64,000 nt of DNA from Nocardioides kongjuensis. GTDB lineage: Bacteria; Actinomycetota; Actinomycetes; Propionibacteriales; Nocardioidaceae. Below the pieces are notes generated by a model. It searched no databases and had not been told where the DNA came from. It was given only the letters and a program-made list of their open reading frames with translations. Below are positions 27,440-36,500 of the stretch, one piece after another. The position numbers and the translations under genes are program-made. How positions within the stretch are numbered: position 1 is the first letter of the stretch; each line of letters starts with the position of its first letter. The DNA lies in NCBI RefSeq assembly GCF_013409625.1, contig NZ_JACCBF010000001.1:5521001-5585000 (forward strand), read 5' to 3'.

Positions 27440-28768
27440 ATGAGTGGTCCCACCGTCGCCGTGATCGGCGCGGGCATCAGCGGCCTCACGATGAGCAAGA
27501 TGCTCGCCGACTACGGCGTGGAGTTCACGACCTTCGAGTCGTCGGACCGGGTCGGCGGCAACTGGGCGTTCGGCAACCCCAACGGGCACAGCAGCGCCTA
27601 CCGCTCGCTGCACATCGACACCTCGAAGCACCAGCTGTCCTTCAAGGACTTCCCGATGCCCGAGGAGTACCCGGACTTCCCGCACCACACCCAGATCAAG
27701 GACTACCTCGACGCGTACGTCGACGCCTTCGACCTGCGCCGGCGCATCGAGTTCGAGAACGGCGTGGTCAGCGCCGAGCGCCGCCCCGAAGGCGGCTGGG
27801 ACATCACCGACCAGGCGGGCCGGACCCGCGACTTCGACGTGCTCCTGGTGGCCAACGGCCACCACTGGGACCCCCGCTTCGCCGAGTTCCCCGGCGAGTT
27901 CACCGGCGAGACGATCCACTCGCACGCCTACATCGACCCGTGGACGCCGCTGCACCTGATGGACAAGCGGATCCTCGTGGTCGGGATCGGCAACAGCGCG
28001 GCGGACATCACCGTGGAGCTGTCGCAGAAGGCGATGCGCAACCAGGTCACCTTGTCGACGCGGAGCAGCGCGTGGATCGTGCCGAAGCTGCTCTACGGCA
28101 AGGCCGCCGACATGAACTACCGCACCAACCCCCACCTGCCGTTGAGCTGGCAGCGCAAGGTGGCGCAATGGGGGCAGCGGTTCACGGCGTCCGACCCCAC
28201 GCTCTACGGTCTGCCGACACCGAACCACAAGTTCTTCGAGGCCCACCCCACCCAGTCCGGCGAGCTGCCGCTGCGGCTGAAGTCCGGCGACGTCACTCCG
28301 AAGGGCAACGTCGCCCGGCTCGACGGCGAGACCGTCCACTTCGAGGACGGCACGAGCGCGGACTTCGACGTGATCATCTACGCGACCGGCTACAACATCA
28401 CGTTCCCGTTCTTCGATCCCGAGCTCATCAGCGCCCCTGACAACGACATCCGGCTCTACAAGCGGGTCTTCATGCCCGGCTTCGACGACCTCGCCTTCAT
28501 CGGCTTCGCCCAGTCGACGCCGACCCTGTTCCCGTTCGTCGAGTGCCAGACCCGGATGGTGGCGGCCTGGCTGGTCGGTCGCTACGCGACGCCGTCGACC
28601 GACGAGATGGAGCGGGTGATCGACGAGGACACGCAGAAGTACACCGGTCACATGGTCCAGAGCGCCCGGCACACCCAGCAGCTCGACTACTTCGTCTACG
28701 AGCACGACCTGCGCACGAGGGAGATCCCCGCCGGCCGGGCCCGCGCGGCCGCGGCGGTGGCCCGATGA
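27440..28768 (+). CDS. class B flavin-containing monooxygenase
   Basis: The 442-residue enzyme has the FAD-binding GAGISG (residues 10-15), the NADPH-binding VGIGNSAAD (181-189) and the monooxygenase fingerprint F154-x-G156-x-x-x-H160-x-x-x-Y164. A Tyr at the end of the fingerprint points to the FMO subgroup; Baeyer-Villiger enzymes usually have Trp there. Also present are NGHHWDPRF and the ATGYN motif (DVIIYATGYNITFPF). It would insert one oxygen atom from O2 into a heteroatom or ketone substrate. A GGAAGG ribosome-binding site precedes the ATG. First gene of a five-gene operon with 4-8 base overlaps throughout. Confidence 0.9.
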   Translation: MSGPTVAVIGAGISGLTMSKMLADYGVEFTTFESSDRVGGNWAFGNPNGHSSAYRSLHIDTSKHQLSFKDFPMPEEYPDFPHHTQIKDYLDAYVDAFDLRRRIEFENGVVSAERRPEGGWDITDQAGRTRDFDVLLVANGHHWDPRFAEFPGEFTGETIHSHAYIDPWTPLHLMDKRILVVGIGNSAADITVELSQKAMRNQVTLSTRSSAWIVPKLLYGKAADMNYRTNPHLPLSWQRKVAQWGQRFTASDPTLYGLPTPNHKFFEAHPTQSGELPLRLKSGDVTPKGNVARLDGETVHFEDGTSADFDVIIYATGYNITFPFFDPELISAPDNDIRLYKRVFMPGFDDLAFIGFAQSTPTLFPFVECQTRMVAAWLVGRYATPSTDEMERVIDEDTQKYTGHMVQSARHTQQLDYFVYEHDLRTREIPAGRARAAAAVAR

Positions 28769-29394
28769 ACGACGAGCGCCTGTGGGCCCGGATGGTGGAC
28801 CGGCGCAGCGTCAACCGCGGCGACCAGCGTCGCACGGCGCTGCTCGAGGCGCTCGACGAGCTGCTCCGCGAGCAGACGCTCGAGGAGGTCAACGTCGCGG
28901 AGATCTCCCGCCGCGCGGGCGTCACCCGCTCGGCGTTCTACTTCTACTTCGAGAGCAAGGCGACCGCCGTCCTGGCCCTGATGGCCGAGCTGTACGACGA
29001 CGCGTCGGACGCCACCGACCTGCTGGTCAAGGCCGAGGGCGACCCCCGGACCCGGATCCGCACCGTCGTCGCGACCCTGTTCGACTCCGTGGACAGGACC
29101 CCGCACACCTACCGCGCGCTCCTCGAGGCGCGCGCCACGAGCGCCGCCGTCCGCGAGCTGTGGGAGGCCGGGCGCGCCGAGTTCGCGGAGATGACCGCGG
29201 AGATGATCGAGCGCGAGCGGGCCGCCGGCCACGCGCAGACCGGTGCCGACGCGCACGTCCTCGCGGCGGTCCTGCTCGACCTCAACGACCACGCCGTCGA
29301 GCGGCACGCGATGGGCGTCGGCCCCGAGCGCGAGGCCCACATCGACGCGATCACCCACATCTGGATCCAGAGCATCTACGGGAGCCCCGCATGA
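28765..29394 (+). CDS. TetR-family regulator
   Basis: The 209-residue protein has an N-terminal TetR helix-turn-helix (about 24-70, VNVAEISRRAGVTRSAFYFY, then FESKATAVLALM) and an all-helical ligand domain. It overlaps the monooxygenase stop by ATGA and the next gene by ATGA, which is unusual because repressors are more often transcribed separately. It is the natural candidate to bind TTGACACGTGTCAA in the divergent promoter, giving feedback control of the whole island. The inducer is unknown. Confidence 0.9.
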   Translation: MNDERLWARMVDRRSVNRGDQRRTALLEALDELLREQTLEEVNVAEISRRAGVTRSAFYFYFESKATAVLALMAELYDDASDATDLLVKAEGDPRTRIRTVVATLFDSVDRTPHTYRALLEARATSAAVRELWEAGRAEFAEMTAEMIERERAAGHAQTGADAHVLAAVLLDLNDHAVERHAMGVGPEREAHIDAITHIWIQSIYGSPA

Positions 29395-30317
29395 CCCGCA
29401 CGACCTTCGACTTCACCTCCGGCGACGTCCGTTGTGCCGCCACCCACTTCGCCGGTGCCGACGGCGCCCCCGTCGTCGTCCTCGCGCACGGCCTCGCGGG
29501 CACCCAGGACGCCGGCCTGTTCCCCTTCGCCGAGGCATTCGCCGCGGCCGGACTGCACGCGGTCACCGTCGACTACCGCGGCTTCGGCGCGAGCGACGGC
29601 GAGCCGCGACAGGTCGTCTCGCTCGCGGGCCAGGTCGCCGACCTCCACGCGGCGGTCGACGCGGCGAAGCGGCTGCCCGGCGTCGACCCGACCCGGGTCG
29701 TGCTCTGGGGCGTCTCGCTCGGTGGCGGACACGTCGTCTCGGTCGCCGCCGAGCGCACCGACATCGCCGCGGTGGTCTCGGTCGTGCCGATGGTCGACGG
29801 CCTCGCCGCCGCCCGTCTGGCCACCCAGCACCACCGCCCCGGCCAGCTGCTCGCCTCCACGGGGCGCGGCATCGCGAGCGCCGTACGACGCAGGGCGGGC
29901 CTCGGCCCGGCGATGATCCCGGTCGTCGCGCACCCCGGCGAGACCGGTGCGCTGACCCTGTCGGGCGCCTACGAGGACTACCTCGCGATCGCCGGTCCGA
30001 CCTGGCGCAACGAGGTCGCCGCCGACGTCGTGATGGAGCTCGGCACCCGCGCTCCGGCGAAGGCCGCCGCCGCGATCGCCGGCACCCCGTGGCTGGTGCA
30101 GGTCGCCGACTTCGACCGCAGCGCCCCGCTGCACGCCGCGATGAAGGCCGCCTTCGCGGGGCGTGCCGAGGTCCGCCACTACCCGGGCGACCACTTCGAC
30201 CTGTTCGCCGGCAAGCCGTTCCACGAGCCCGCCGTCGAGCACGCGCTGCACTTCCTGCTGCGGCACGTCACGGTCCCGGCTGTCGCGTCGCCCGATCTGG
30301 AGCCGGCCCATGGCTGA
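29391..30317 (+). CDS. alpha/beta hydrolase
   Basis: This 308-residue alpha/beta-hydrolase has HGLAG (oxyanion region), DYRGFGASDG, nucleophile elbow GVSLGG (Ser109) and a late histidine in YPGDHFDLF. Its length and DYRGFG motif fit esterases and S9-like serine hydrolases. In the operon it lies between the TetR gene and the acyl-CoA synthetase gene, so it may hydrolyse an ester or lactone made by the monooxygenase and release the acid that the ligase activates. This order is inferred from context. Confidence 0.85.
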   Translation: MTRTTFDFTSGDVRCAATHFAGADGAPVVVLAHGLAGTQDAGLFPFAEAFAAAGLHAVTVDYRGFGASDGEPRQVVSLAGQVADLHAAVDAAKRLPGVDPTRVVLWGVSLGGGHVVSVAAERTDIAAVVSVVPMVDGLAAARLATQHHRPGQLLASTGRGIASAVRRRAGLGPAMIPVVAHPGETGALTLSGAYEDYLAIAGPTWRNEVAADVVMELGTRAPAKAAAAIAGTPWLVQVADFDRSAPLHAAMKAAFAGRAEVRHYPGDHFDLFAGKPFHEPAVEHALHFLLRHVTVPAVASPDLEPAHG

Positions 30318-31911
30318 CACCGTCCAGGGGCTCCTGCTCGCCCACGCGGAGCGCGACTCCGTCGGCCTGCGGCACGAGGACCGCACCTGGTCCTGGCGCG
30401 AGGTCGTCGCCGGCGCCGCGGCCCGGGCGCACGTGCTGCGCTCGATGGCCGAGACCGACGATCAGGCCGGCAGCCCGCTGCACGTCGGGCTCCTGCTGCC
30501 CAACGGTCCCGAGATGGCGCTCGCGATCTCGGCCGGCGCGATCAGCGGGCACGTCACCGCCGGCATCAACGCGACCCGACGCGGTGAGGCGCTCGCGTCC
30601 GACGTACGCCGGGCAGACTGCCAGGTGCTGCTCACCGACAGGACGCACCGCCCGCTGCTCGACGGCCTCGACCTCGGCGGCGCGACGGTGATCGACACCG
30701 ACGCCGCCGCCTGGCCGGCACTGGTCGCGAACGCACCGACGACCACCGACGGCTTCCCGACGCCGGCGGCGATGGACACCTTCATGCTCATCTTCACCTC
30801 GGGCACGAGCGGTGAGCCGAAGGCGGTGCAGGTCGCGCACTTCATGGTGGTGATGGCGGGCTCGGTGCTGGTCGACAAGTACGGCCTCGACGCCGACGAC
30901 GTCGTCTACTGCTCGATGCCGATGTTCCACAGCAACGCCATCGCGGCCGGCTACGCCGTCAGCGCGGCCTCCGGCGCCGCCCTGGCCGTGGCCGAGTTCT
31001 CGGCGCGCGGCTTCATCGACGACGTCCGGCGCCACGGTGCGACCTACCTGAACTACGTCGGCAAGCCGCTCGCCTACGTCCTCGCGACGCCGGAGCGGCC
31101 CGACGACGCGGACAACCCGCTGCGCTTCGCCTTCGGCAACGAGGCCTCGGAGCGCGACATCCGCGAGTTCGCGCAGCGCTTCGGCTGCTCGGTGTGGGAC
31201 GGCTTCGGATCGACCGAGAACGCCATCATCATCACCCGCAACGAGGAGACGCCGCCCGGCTCGATCGGCGTCCCGTTCGACGGGGTGGCGGTCTACGACC
31301 GGGTGACCCGCACCGAGTGCCCGCGCGCGACGTACGACGCCGAGGGCCGTGTGACCAACCTCGACGAGGCGGTCGGCGAGCTGGTCAACACCCAGGGGGC
31401 GGGCTTCTTCGGCGGTTACTACAACGACGAGAAGGCGACGGCCGAGCGGCTCGAGGGTGGCATGTACTGGTCCGGCGACCTCGCCTACCGCGACGCCGAC
31501 GGCTTCGTGTTCCTGGCCGGCCGCACCGACGACTGGCTGCGCGTCGACGGCGAGAACCTCGCTGCGGCGCCGGTCGAGCAGCTGCTGCTGCGCCACGACG
31601 CGATCTCCCAGGCGGCGGTGTACGCCGTCGCGGACGAGCGGGTCGGTGACCAGCTGATGTGTGCGCTGGTGCTGCGGGACGGGGCCTCCCTCGACCCCGT
31701 GGGGTTCGCGTCCTTCCTCGCTGAGCAGCCGGACCTGTCGCCGAAGGCGTGGCCGCGCCACGTCCGGGTGTCCACGGCCCTGCCGAGCACCGCCACCAAC
31801 AAGGTCCTCAAGCGCGAGCTGCGTGCCCAGGGACTGGCCACCGACGACCTGCTCTGGTCGCGGGGCGAGCGGGACCACGACTACGCGGAAGCGGTCAGGA
31901 GCAACTCATGA
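30310..31911 (+). CDS. AMP-forming acyl-CoA synthetase
   Basis: The 533-residue ANL-superfamily ligase has IFTSGTSGEPKAVQV (P-loop), the GFGSTENAI adenylate motif, MYWSGDLAYRDADGFVFL, GRTDDWLRVDGENL and the catalytic lysine in TNKVLKREL near the C-terminus. It should activate a carboxylic acid to its CoA thioester. Closest in style to fatty-acid/bile-acid-type CoA ligases. It overlaps the hydrolase gene by 8 bases and the amidohydrolase gene by 4. Confidence 0.9.
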   Translation: MADTVQGLLLAHAERDSVGLRHEDRTWSWREVVAGAAARAHVLRSMAETDDQAGSPLHVGLLLPNGPEMALAISAGAISGHVTAGINATRRGEALASDVRRADCQVLLTDRTHRPLLDGLDLGGATVIDTDAAAWPALVANAPTTTDGFPTPAAMDTFMLIFTSGTSGEPKAVQVAHFMVVMAGSVLVDKYGLDADDVVYCSMPMFHSNAIAAGYAVSAASGAALAVAEFSARGFIDDVRRHGATYLNYVGKPLAYVLATPERPDDADNPLRFAFGNEASERDIREFAQRFGCSVWDGFGSTENAIIITRNEETPPGSIGVPFDGVAVYDRVTRTECPRATYDAEGRVTNLDEAVGELVNTQGAGFFGGYYNDEKATAERLEGGMYWSGDLAYRDADGFVFLAGRTDDWLRVDGENLAAAPVEQLLLRHDAISQAAVYAVADERVGDQLMCALVLRDGASLDPVGFASFLAEQPDLSPKAWPRHVRVSTALPSTATNKVLKRELRAQGLATDDLLWSRGERDHDYAEAVRSNS

Positions 31912-33665
31912 GCACCCAGGGCTACGACGTCATCGTCCGCAACGGCCGGTGGTTCGACGGGACCGGTGCCCCCTCGGCGGTGCGCCACCTCGGCATCAGC
32001 GACGGGAAGGTCGTCGCCGTCAGCGCTGATCCGCTCGACGAGGCGGACTGCCCGCGGGTGATCGACGCGACCGGGCACTGGGTGCTGCCGGGCATGGTCG
32101 ACATCCACACCCACTACGACGTCGAGGTGCTCGTCCAGCCGGGGCTGACGGAGTCCCTGCGGCACGGCATCACCACGACCTTCCTCGGCTCGTGCTCCCT
32201 GTCCACCGTGCACGCCGCGCCCGAGGACGCCGGCGACCTGTTCGGCCGGGTCGAGGCGATCCCGCGCCCGTACGTCGTCGGCGCCCTCGACGAGCTGAAG
32301 ACGTGGACGAGCGCGGGGGAGTACGTCGCTGCGCTCGAGGAGCTGCCCCTCGGCCCCAACATCGCCGCGTTCATCGGGCACTCCGACATCCGCTCCGCGC
32401 GGATGGGACTGTCCCGCTCGACCGACCCGACGGTCCGGCCCAGCGCTGCCGAGCTGGACCGGATGGAGGCCGACCTCCGCGACGCGCTGGACGAGGGCTT
32501 CGTCGGCATGTCCTCCCAGGAGCTGATGTTCGACAAGCTGGACGGCGAGACCTGCCGCTCGCGCACCCTGCCGTCGACGTACGCGAGACGGCGCGAGCGC
32601 AAGCGCCTCAACAAGCTGCTCCGGGCACGCGGCCGCGCCCTGCAGGGCGGTCCCGACGTCGCGAAGCCGCAGAGCCTGGCCCGGATGGCGTTCAGCAGCT
32701 GCGGATGGGGCCGCAAGCCGGCGCTCAAGGTCAGCCTGCTCTCGGCCGCGGACATCAAGGCGATCCCCATGGTCGCCCACCTGTTCCCGCTGATCGCCCG
32801 CACCGTCAACCGGTTCGGCGGCGACCTGCGCTTCCAGCACCTGCCGGTGCCCTTCGAGGTCTACTCCGACGGCATCGCGCTGCCGGTGTTCGAGGAGTTC
32901 GGCTCCGGTGCCGCCGCGCTGCACCTGTCGAACCAGATCGAGGAGCAGCGCGCGCTGCTCGCCGACGAGGACTATCGCCGCTGGTTCCGCAAGGACTACG
33001 ACAAGAGGTACGGCCCGCGGGTGTGGCACCGCGACTTCTTCGACGCCGAGATCACCGAGTGCCCCGACGCGACGGTCGTCGGCAAGACCTTCGGCCAGGT
33101 CGGGGTCGAGCGTGGCGGCGTGCACCCCGTCGACGCCTTCCTCGACCTCGTCGTCGAGCACGGCGAGAAGGTGCGCTGGCGCACCACGATCTCCAACCAC
33201 CGGCCGAAGGTCCTCGACAAGCTGACCTCCGACCCGGGCGTCCAGCTCGGCTTCTCCGACGCCGGCGCCCACCTGCGCAACATGGCGTTCTACAACTTCG
33301 GGCTCCGGCTGCTGCGGCGGGTCCATGACGCCGAGCGGGCCGGTCGTCCCTTCATGACGCTCGAGCACGCCGTGCACCGGATCACCGGCGAGCTCGGCGA
33401 CTGGTACGGCATCGACGCGGGCCACCTGCGCGAGGGCGACCGGGCCGACCTCGTGGTCATCGACCCCGAGCGGCTCGACGACTCCCTGGACGCGTACGCC
33501 GAGGCCCCGGTCCCGGCCTTCGGCAACCTGTCCCGCATGGTCAACCGCAACGACGCGACCGTGGCCGCGGTGCTCGTCGGTGGCGAGGTCGTCGTCGAGG
33601 ACGGCGTCCCGACCCCGGCGGTCGGCGTACGACGGACCGGGCGGTTCCTGAGGGCTACCGGCTGA
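31908..33665 (+). CDS. amidohydrolase of the D-aminoacylase type
   Basis: The 585-residue protein has the N-terminal beta-sandwich start (YDVIVRNGRWFDGTGAPS), metal-binding GMVDIHTHYDVE, GHSDIR, the ISNHRPKVLD histidine region and LGFSDAGAHLRNMAF with the catalytic Asp, followed by GHLREGDRADLVVIDPERL. This corresponds to the N-acyl-D-amino-acid deacylase/dihydroorotase-like amidohydrolase group, which cleaves amide bonds. The 205-residue segment between the metal motifs includes a basic region around residues 225-250, unlike most family members. It is the operon's last gene, and its stop overlaps the convergent WYL gene by 11 bases. Confidence 0.85.
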   Translation: MSTQGYDVIVRNGRWFDGTGAPSAVRHLGISDGKVVAVSADPLDEADCPRVIDATGHWVLPGMVDIHTHYDVEVLVQPGLTESLRHGITTTFLGSCSLSTVHAAPEDAGDLFGRVEAIPRPYVVGALDELKTWTSAGEYVAALEELPLGPNIAAFIGHSDIRSARMGLSRSTDPTVRPSAAELDRMEADLRDALDEGFVGMSSQELMFDKLDGETCRSRTLPSTYARRRERKRLNKLLRARGRALQGGPDVAKPQSLARMAFSSCGWGRKPALKVSLLSAADIKAIPMVAHLFPLIARTVNRFGGDLRFQHLPVPFEVYSDGIALPVFEEFGSGAAALHLSNQIEEQRALLADEDYRRWFRKDYDKRYGPRVWHRDFFDAEITECPDATVVGKTFGQVGVERGGVHPVDAFLDLVVEHGEKVRWRTTISNHRPKVLDKLTSDPGVQLGFSDAGAHLRNMAFYNFGLRLLRRVHDAERAGRPFMTLEHAVHRITGELGDWYGIDAGHLREGDRADLVVIDPERLDDSLDAYAEAPVPAFGNLSRMVNRNDATVAAVLVGGEVVVEDGVPTPAVGVRRTGRFLRATG

Positions 33666-34599
33666 CCCGGGCGCCGAGCCGGCCGATCAGCGCGGCCAGC
33701 TCGGCCGGCTCCTCGACCTCGAAGTCGCGGTCGAGGTTGGCGAGCACGAGCACCGGCCAGTCGAGCGTGTCGGTGCTCATCGTCATCCGGCAGCGGTCCG
33801 CGCCGAGTGCCTCGACCTCGCCCCAGCGGCCCATCACGGCGTGCACCTCGGCGGCGGGCGCCCGGACGACGACCTGCACGTGGTGGCGCTGCGGCCGGTT
33901 CCGCAGGCCGCGGCTGACGTACTGCGCCGCGTCGCCACCGGGGACCTCCCGCGGCCGGAACCGCTGGCCCGTGGTGGTCGGTACGTCGGCCAGCCGGTCC
34001 ACCCGGAACGAGCGCCAGTCCTGGCGCTCGCGGTCGTGCGCGACGAGGTACCAGCGCCGGCCGAGGTTCACCAGCCGGTGCGGCTCGACGCGGCGCGTGG
34101 TGCTCGTGCCGTCGGCGGCGGTGTAGGGGAAGGTGACCACCTCGTCGTCGCGGCAGGCCTGGGCCAGCGTCGTCAGCACCGTGGGATCGAGCGTCGGTCC
34201 GCCCGACCAGGGCAGCCCCTCGGTCTGGGTCTGCAGTGCGCCCATCCGGCGGCGCAGCCGCGGCGGCATCAGTGCGATCACCTTGGTCAGCGCCTGCAGC
34301 GTCGTGTCCTCGAAGCCGGGGACGCCGCCGTTCGCGGCCGCGCGCAGGCCGACCGCGACGGCCACCGCCTCGTCGTCGTCGAGCAGCAGCGGCGCCATCG
34401 CCCCGCCCGCGCGCAGCTGGTAGCCGCCGGCCGCCCCGCGGACGGCGTCGACGTCGTACCCCAGGTCGCGCAGGCGCTCGACGTCGCGACGCAGGGTCCG
34501 GTCGCTGACCTCGAGGCGCGCGGCGAGGTCGCCGCCGGACCAGAACCGGTGGGTCTGCAGGAGGGACAGGAGCCGCAGCATCCGGGCCGAGGTGGACAT
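33655..34599 (-). CDS. WYL-domain (YafY-type) transcriptional regulator
   Basis: The 314-residue regulator has an N-terminal helix-turn-helix (LARLEVSDRTLRRDVERL at about residues 26-45), a linker, a WYL domain (RRWYLVAHDRERQDWRSFRVDR at about 190-212) and a C-terminal WCX-like domain. WYL proteins sense oligonucleotides or small ligands. The gene is divergent from an ABC exporter operon with an inverted repeat between them, so it very likely controls that operon. TATCGT lies 6 bases before the ATG (leaderless). Confidence 0.9.
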   Translation of the reverse strand: MSTSARMLRLLSLLQTHRFWSGGDLAARLEVSDRTLRRDVERLRDLGYDVDAVRGAAGGYQLRAGGAMAPLLLDDDEAVAVAVGLRAAANGGVPGFEDTTLQALTKVIALMPPRLRRRMGALQTQTEGLPWSGGPTLDPTVLTTLAQACRDDEVVTFPYTAADGTSTTRRVEPHRLVNLGRRWYLVAHDRERQDWRSFRVDRLADVPTTTGQRFRPREVPGGDAAQYVSRGLRNRPQRHHVQVVVRAPAAEVHAVMGRWGEVEALGADRCRMTMSTDTLDWPVLVLANLDRDFEVEEPAELAALIGRLGARVSR

Positions 34600-34605
34600 G
34601 GTTCC

Positions 34606-34611
34606 ACGATA
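34606..34611 (-). promoter_or_regulatory. -10 box TATCGT of the WYL gene, leaderless spacing
   Basis: TATCGT on the minus strand, 6 bases, ATG at 34599. Confidence 0.55.
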
Positions 34612-34636
34612 GTCAGGATTCAGGACAGAACCTGAC
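34612..34636. promoter_or_regulatory. inverted repeat between WYL gene and ABC operon
   Basis: GTCAGG (34612-34617) and CCTGAC (34631-34636) face each other with 13 bases between. The element touches the -10 box of the WYL gene and covers the -35 region of the exporter promoter, so one bound protein could regulate both. The half-site AACCTGAC recurs at 39785. Confidence 0.55.
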
Positions 34637-34648
34637 CGGAATGGTCCC

Positions 34649-34654
34649 TAGCGT
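34649..34654 (+). promoter_or_regulatory. -10 box TAGCGT, leaderless spacing
   Basis: TAGCGT, 7 bases, ATG at 34662. This supports 34662 over the in-frame codon at 34641. Confidence 0.5.
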
Positions 34655-34661
34655 GGTGGTC

Positions 34662-35681
34662 ATGGAGATGAACACGACCCACCAGGCCAGCGGGCCGGTG
34701 ATCCGCACCGCCGGGCTCACCCGCCACTTCACACGCAACAAGCAGACGATCGAGGCCGTGCGCGGTCTCGACCTGGAGGTGGCGGCCGGCGAGCTGGTCG
34801 CCTTCCTCGGCCCCAACGGCGCGGGCAAGTCCACGACCCTGCGGATGCTCACCACGCTGATCGCGCCGACCGCGGGCAGCGCGACCGTCGCCGGGCACGA
34901 CGTGGTCCGCGACCGCGCGGCGGTCCGCCGGTCGATCGGGTACGTCGGCCAGGGCAACGCCGCCGGCCACCAGTACCGCGGCCGCGACGAGATCATGTGC
35001 CAGGCCCGCGCCCACGGCCTGTCCCGGCGCGACGCACGGACCCGGACCGAGGAGCTGCTCGAGGCGTTCGACCTCACCGAGCACGCCGACCGCCCGGTCG
35101 CCCAGCTCTCCGGCGGTCAGCGGCGGCGGCTCGACGTCGCGATCGGCCTGGTCCAGGAGCCGCCGATCCTCTTCCTCGACGAGCCCTCCACCGGCCTCGA
35201 CCCGCAGAACCGGGTCAACCTGCAGGAGCAGGTCCGTCGCCTCAACGCCGAGCTCGGCACCACGATCGTGCTGACCACCCACTACCTCGAGGAGGCCGAC
35301 GCCCTCGCCGGGCGGGTGATCGTGATCGACCACGGCCAGGTGATCGCCGACGACCGCGCCGACGCCCTCAAGTCCGCCCTCGGCGACCTGGTCGCCATGG
35401 ACTTCGCCTCCGCCGACGCGGCCCGCGCGGCGGCCACCCGCGCCGACCGGATCGAGGGCGCCCAGGTCACCGTCACGGGCAGCCACGTCGCGGTCCGGGC
35501 GGCCTTCGGCCGTGACGCCGCCCCCACCCTGGTCGCCGACCTGGCCGCGGCCGGCACGCCGGTCACCCGGATCGAGGTGGTCGGACCGACCCTCGACGAC
35601 GTCTTCCTCGACCTCACCGGGCGCAGCCTGCGCGAGACCTCCACCACCCCGTCCGCCTCCACCGAAGGAGCAGCAGCATGA
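34662..35681 (+). CDS. ABC transporter ATP-binding protein, DrrA-type
   Basis: From the ATG at 34662 the protein has 339 residues. It has Walker A GPNGAGKST, signature QLSGGQRRRLD, Walker B ILFLDEPSTGLD and the H-loop VLTTHYLEEADAL. It carries the long C-terminal extension (ending VVGPTLDDVFLDLTGRSLRE) typical of DrrA/NodI-like daunorubicin-resistance ATPases. It pairs with the following ABC-2 permease (ATGA overlap) to form a two-component exporter of drugs or lipids. The divergent WYL regulator probably senses the substrate or related stress. Confidence 0.92.
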   Translation: MEMNTTHQASGPVIRTAGLTRHFTRNKQTIEAVRGLDLEVAAGELVAFLGPNGAGKSTTLRMLTTLIAPTAGSATVAGHDVVRDRAAVRRSIGYVGQGNAAGHQYRGRDEIMCQARAHGLSRRDARTRTEELLEAFDLTEHADRPVAQLSGGQRRRLDVAIGLVQEPPILFLDEPSTGLDPQNRVNLQEQVRRLNAELGTTIVLTTHYLEEADALAGRVIVIDHGQVIADDRADALKSALGDLVAMDFASADAARAAATRADRIEGAQVTVTGSHVAVRAAFGRDAAPTLVADLAAAGTPVTRIEVVGPTLDDVFLDLTGRSLRETSTTPSASTEGAAA

Positions 35682-36487
35682 GCATCGACCTCGCCCCCGC
35701 GGCGGCACCCGCCGTCCGCCGTCCCCGTGTCGACTCGAGGCCGGTCGGCCTCGTCGCCGACATCGTCAACGTGCTCGTGCGCGAGCTGCAGCCGGTGCTG
35801 CGCCAGCCGGCGTCGGTGCTGTTCGCGATGGTGCAGCCGCTGGTCTTCCTCGGCCTGTTCGCGCCGCTGCTGCCCGACACGCCGACCGGGTCGGCGCTGC
35901 AGTGGTTCGTCCCCGGCATCGTGTCGATGACCGCACTGATGAGCGCGTCCTTCACCGGCGCCAACCTGTCGGAGGAGATCATCAGCGGCTCCTTCGAGCG
36001 GCTGCTCGTCTCGCCCGTGCGTCGCTCGTCGCTGCTGATCGGCAAGGCGCTGCGCGAGATGGTGCCGCTGCTGCTGCAGACGCTGATCATCGTCGCGGTC
36101 GTGACGCCGTTCAGCTTCGACCTGCACCTGGGCGGCGTGCTCGTCGGCGTGCTCGTCCTGGTCCCGTTCAGCGTCGGCCTCGGCGCCCTCAGCCTGGCCC
36201 TCGCCGTCGCTGCGAAGGAGCAGTCCTGGGTGTTCTGGACCGTCCAGCAGACCGTGATCTTCCCGCTCCTGCTGCTCGCCGGCGTCCTGCTCCCGCTCGA
36301 CGGCGCCCCCGGCTGGCTGCGGACGGCGTCCGACCTCAACCCACTCAGCTACATCGTCGACGCCGAGCGCGCCCTGTTCGCCGGTTCCTTCCCGGCCGAC
36401 ACCGTGCTGGCCGGGTTCGCCGCGTCGCTGGTCGTCGCCGCGTTCGGGCTGTGGGTCGGCGTGCGGCGGATGAACCGCGCCAGCTGA
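35678..36487 (+). CDS. ABC-2 type permease, DrrB-type
   Basis: The 269-residue permease has six predicted membrane segments. It carries the ABC-2 features VRELQPVLRQPASVLFAMVQ at the start, a middle LVSPVRRSSLLIGKALREMV coupling region and a C-terminal LNPLSYIVDAERALF. It forms the membrane half of the exporter with the upstream ATPase and overlaps its stop codon by ATGA. Substrate not determinable. Confidence 0.92.
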   Translation: MSIDLAPAAAPAVRRPRVDSRPVGLVADIVNVLVRELQPVLRQPASVLFAMVQPLVFLGLFAPLLPDTPTGSALQWFVPGIVSMTALMSASFTGANLSEEIISGSFERLLVSPVRRSSLLIGKALREMVPLLLQTLIIVAVVTPFSFDLHLGGVLVGVLVLVPFSVGLGALSLALAVAAKEQSWVFWTVQQTVIFPLLLLAGVLLPLDGAPGWLRTASDLNPLSYIVDAERALFAGSFPADTVLAGFAASLVVAAFGLWVGVRRMNRAS

Positions 36488-36500
36488 CCGGTCCGCCCCG

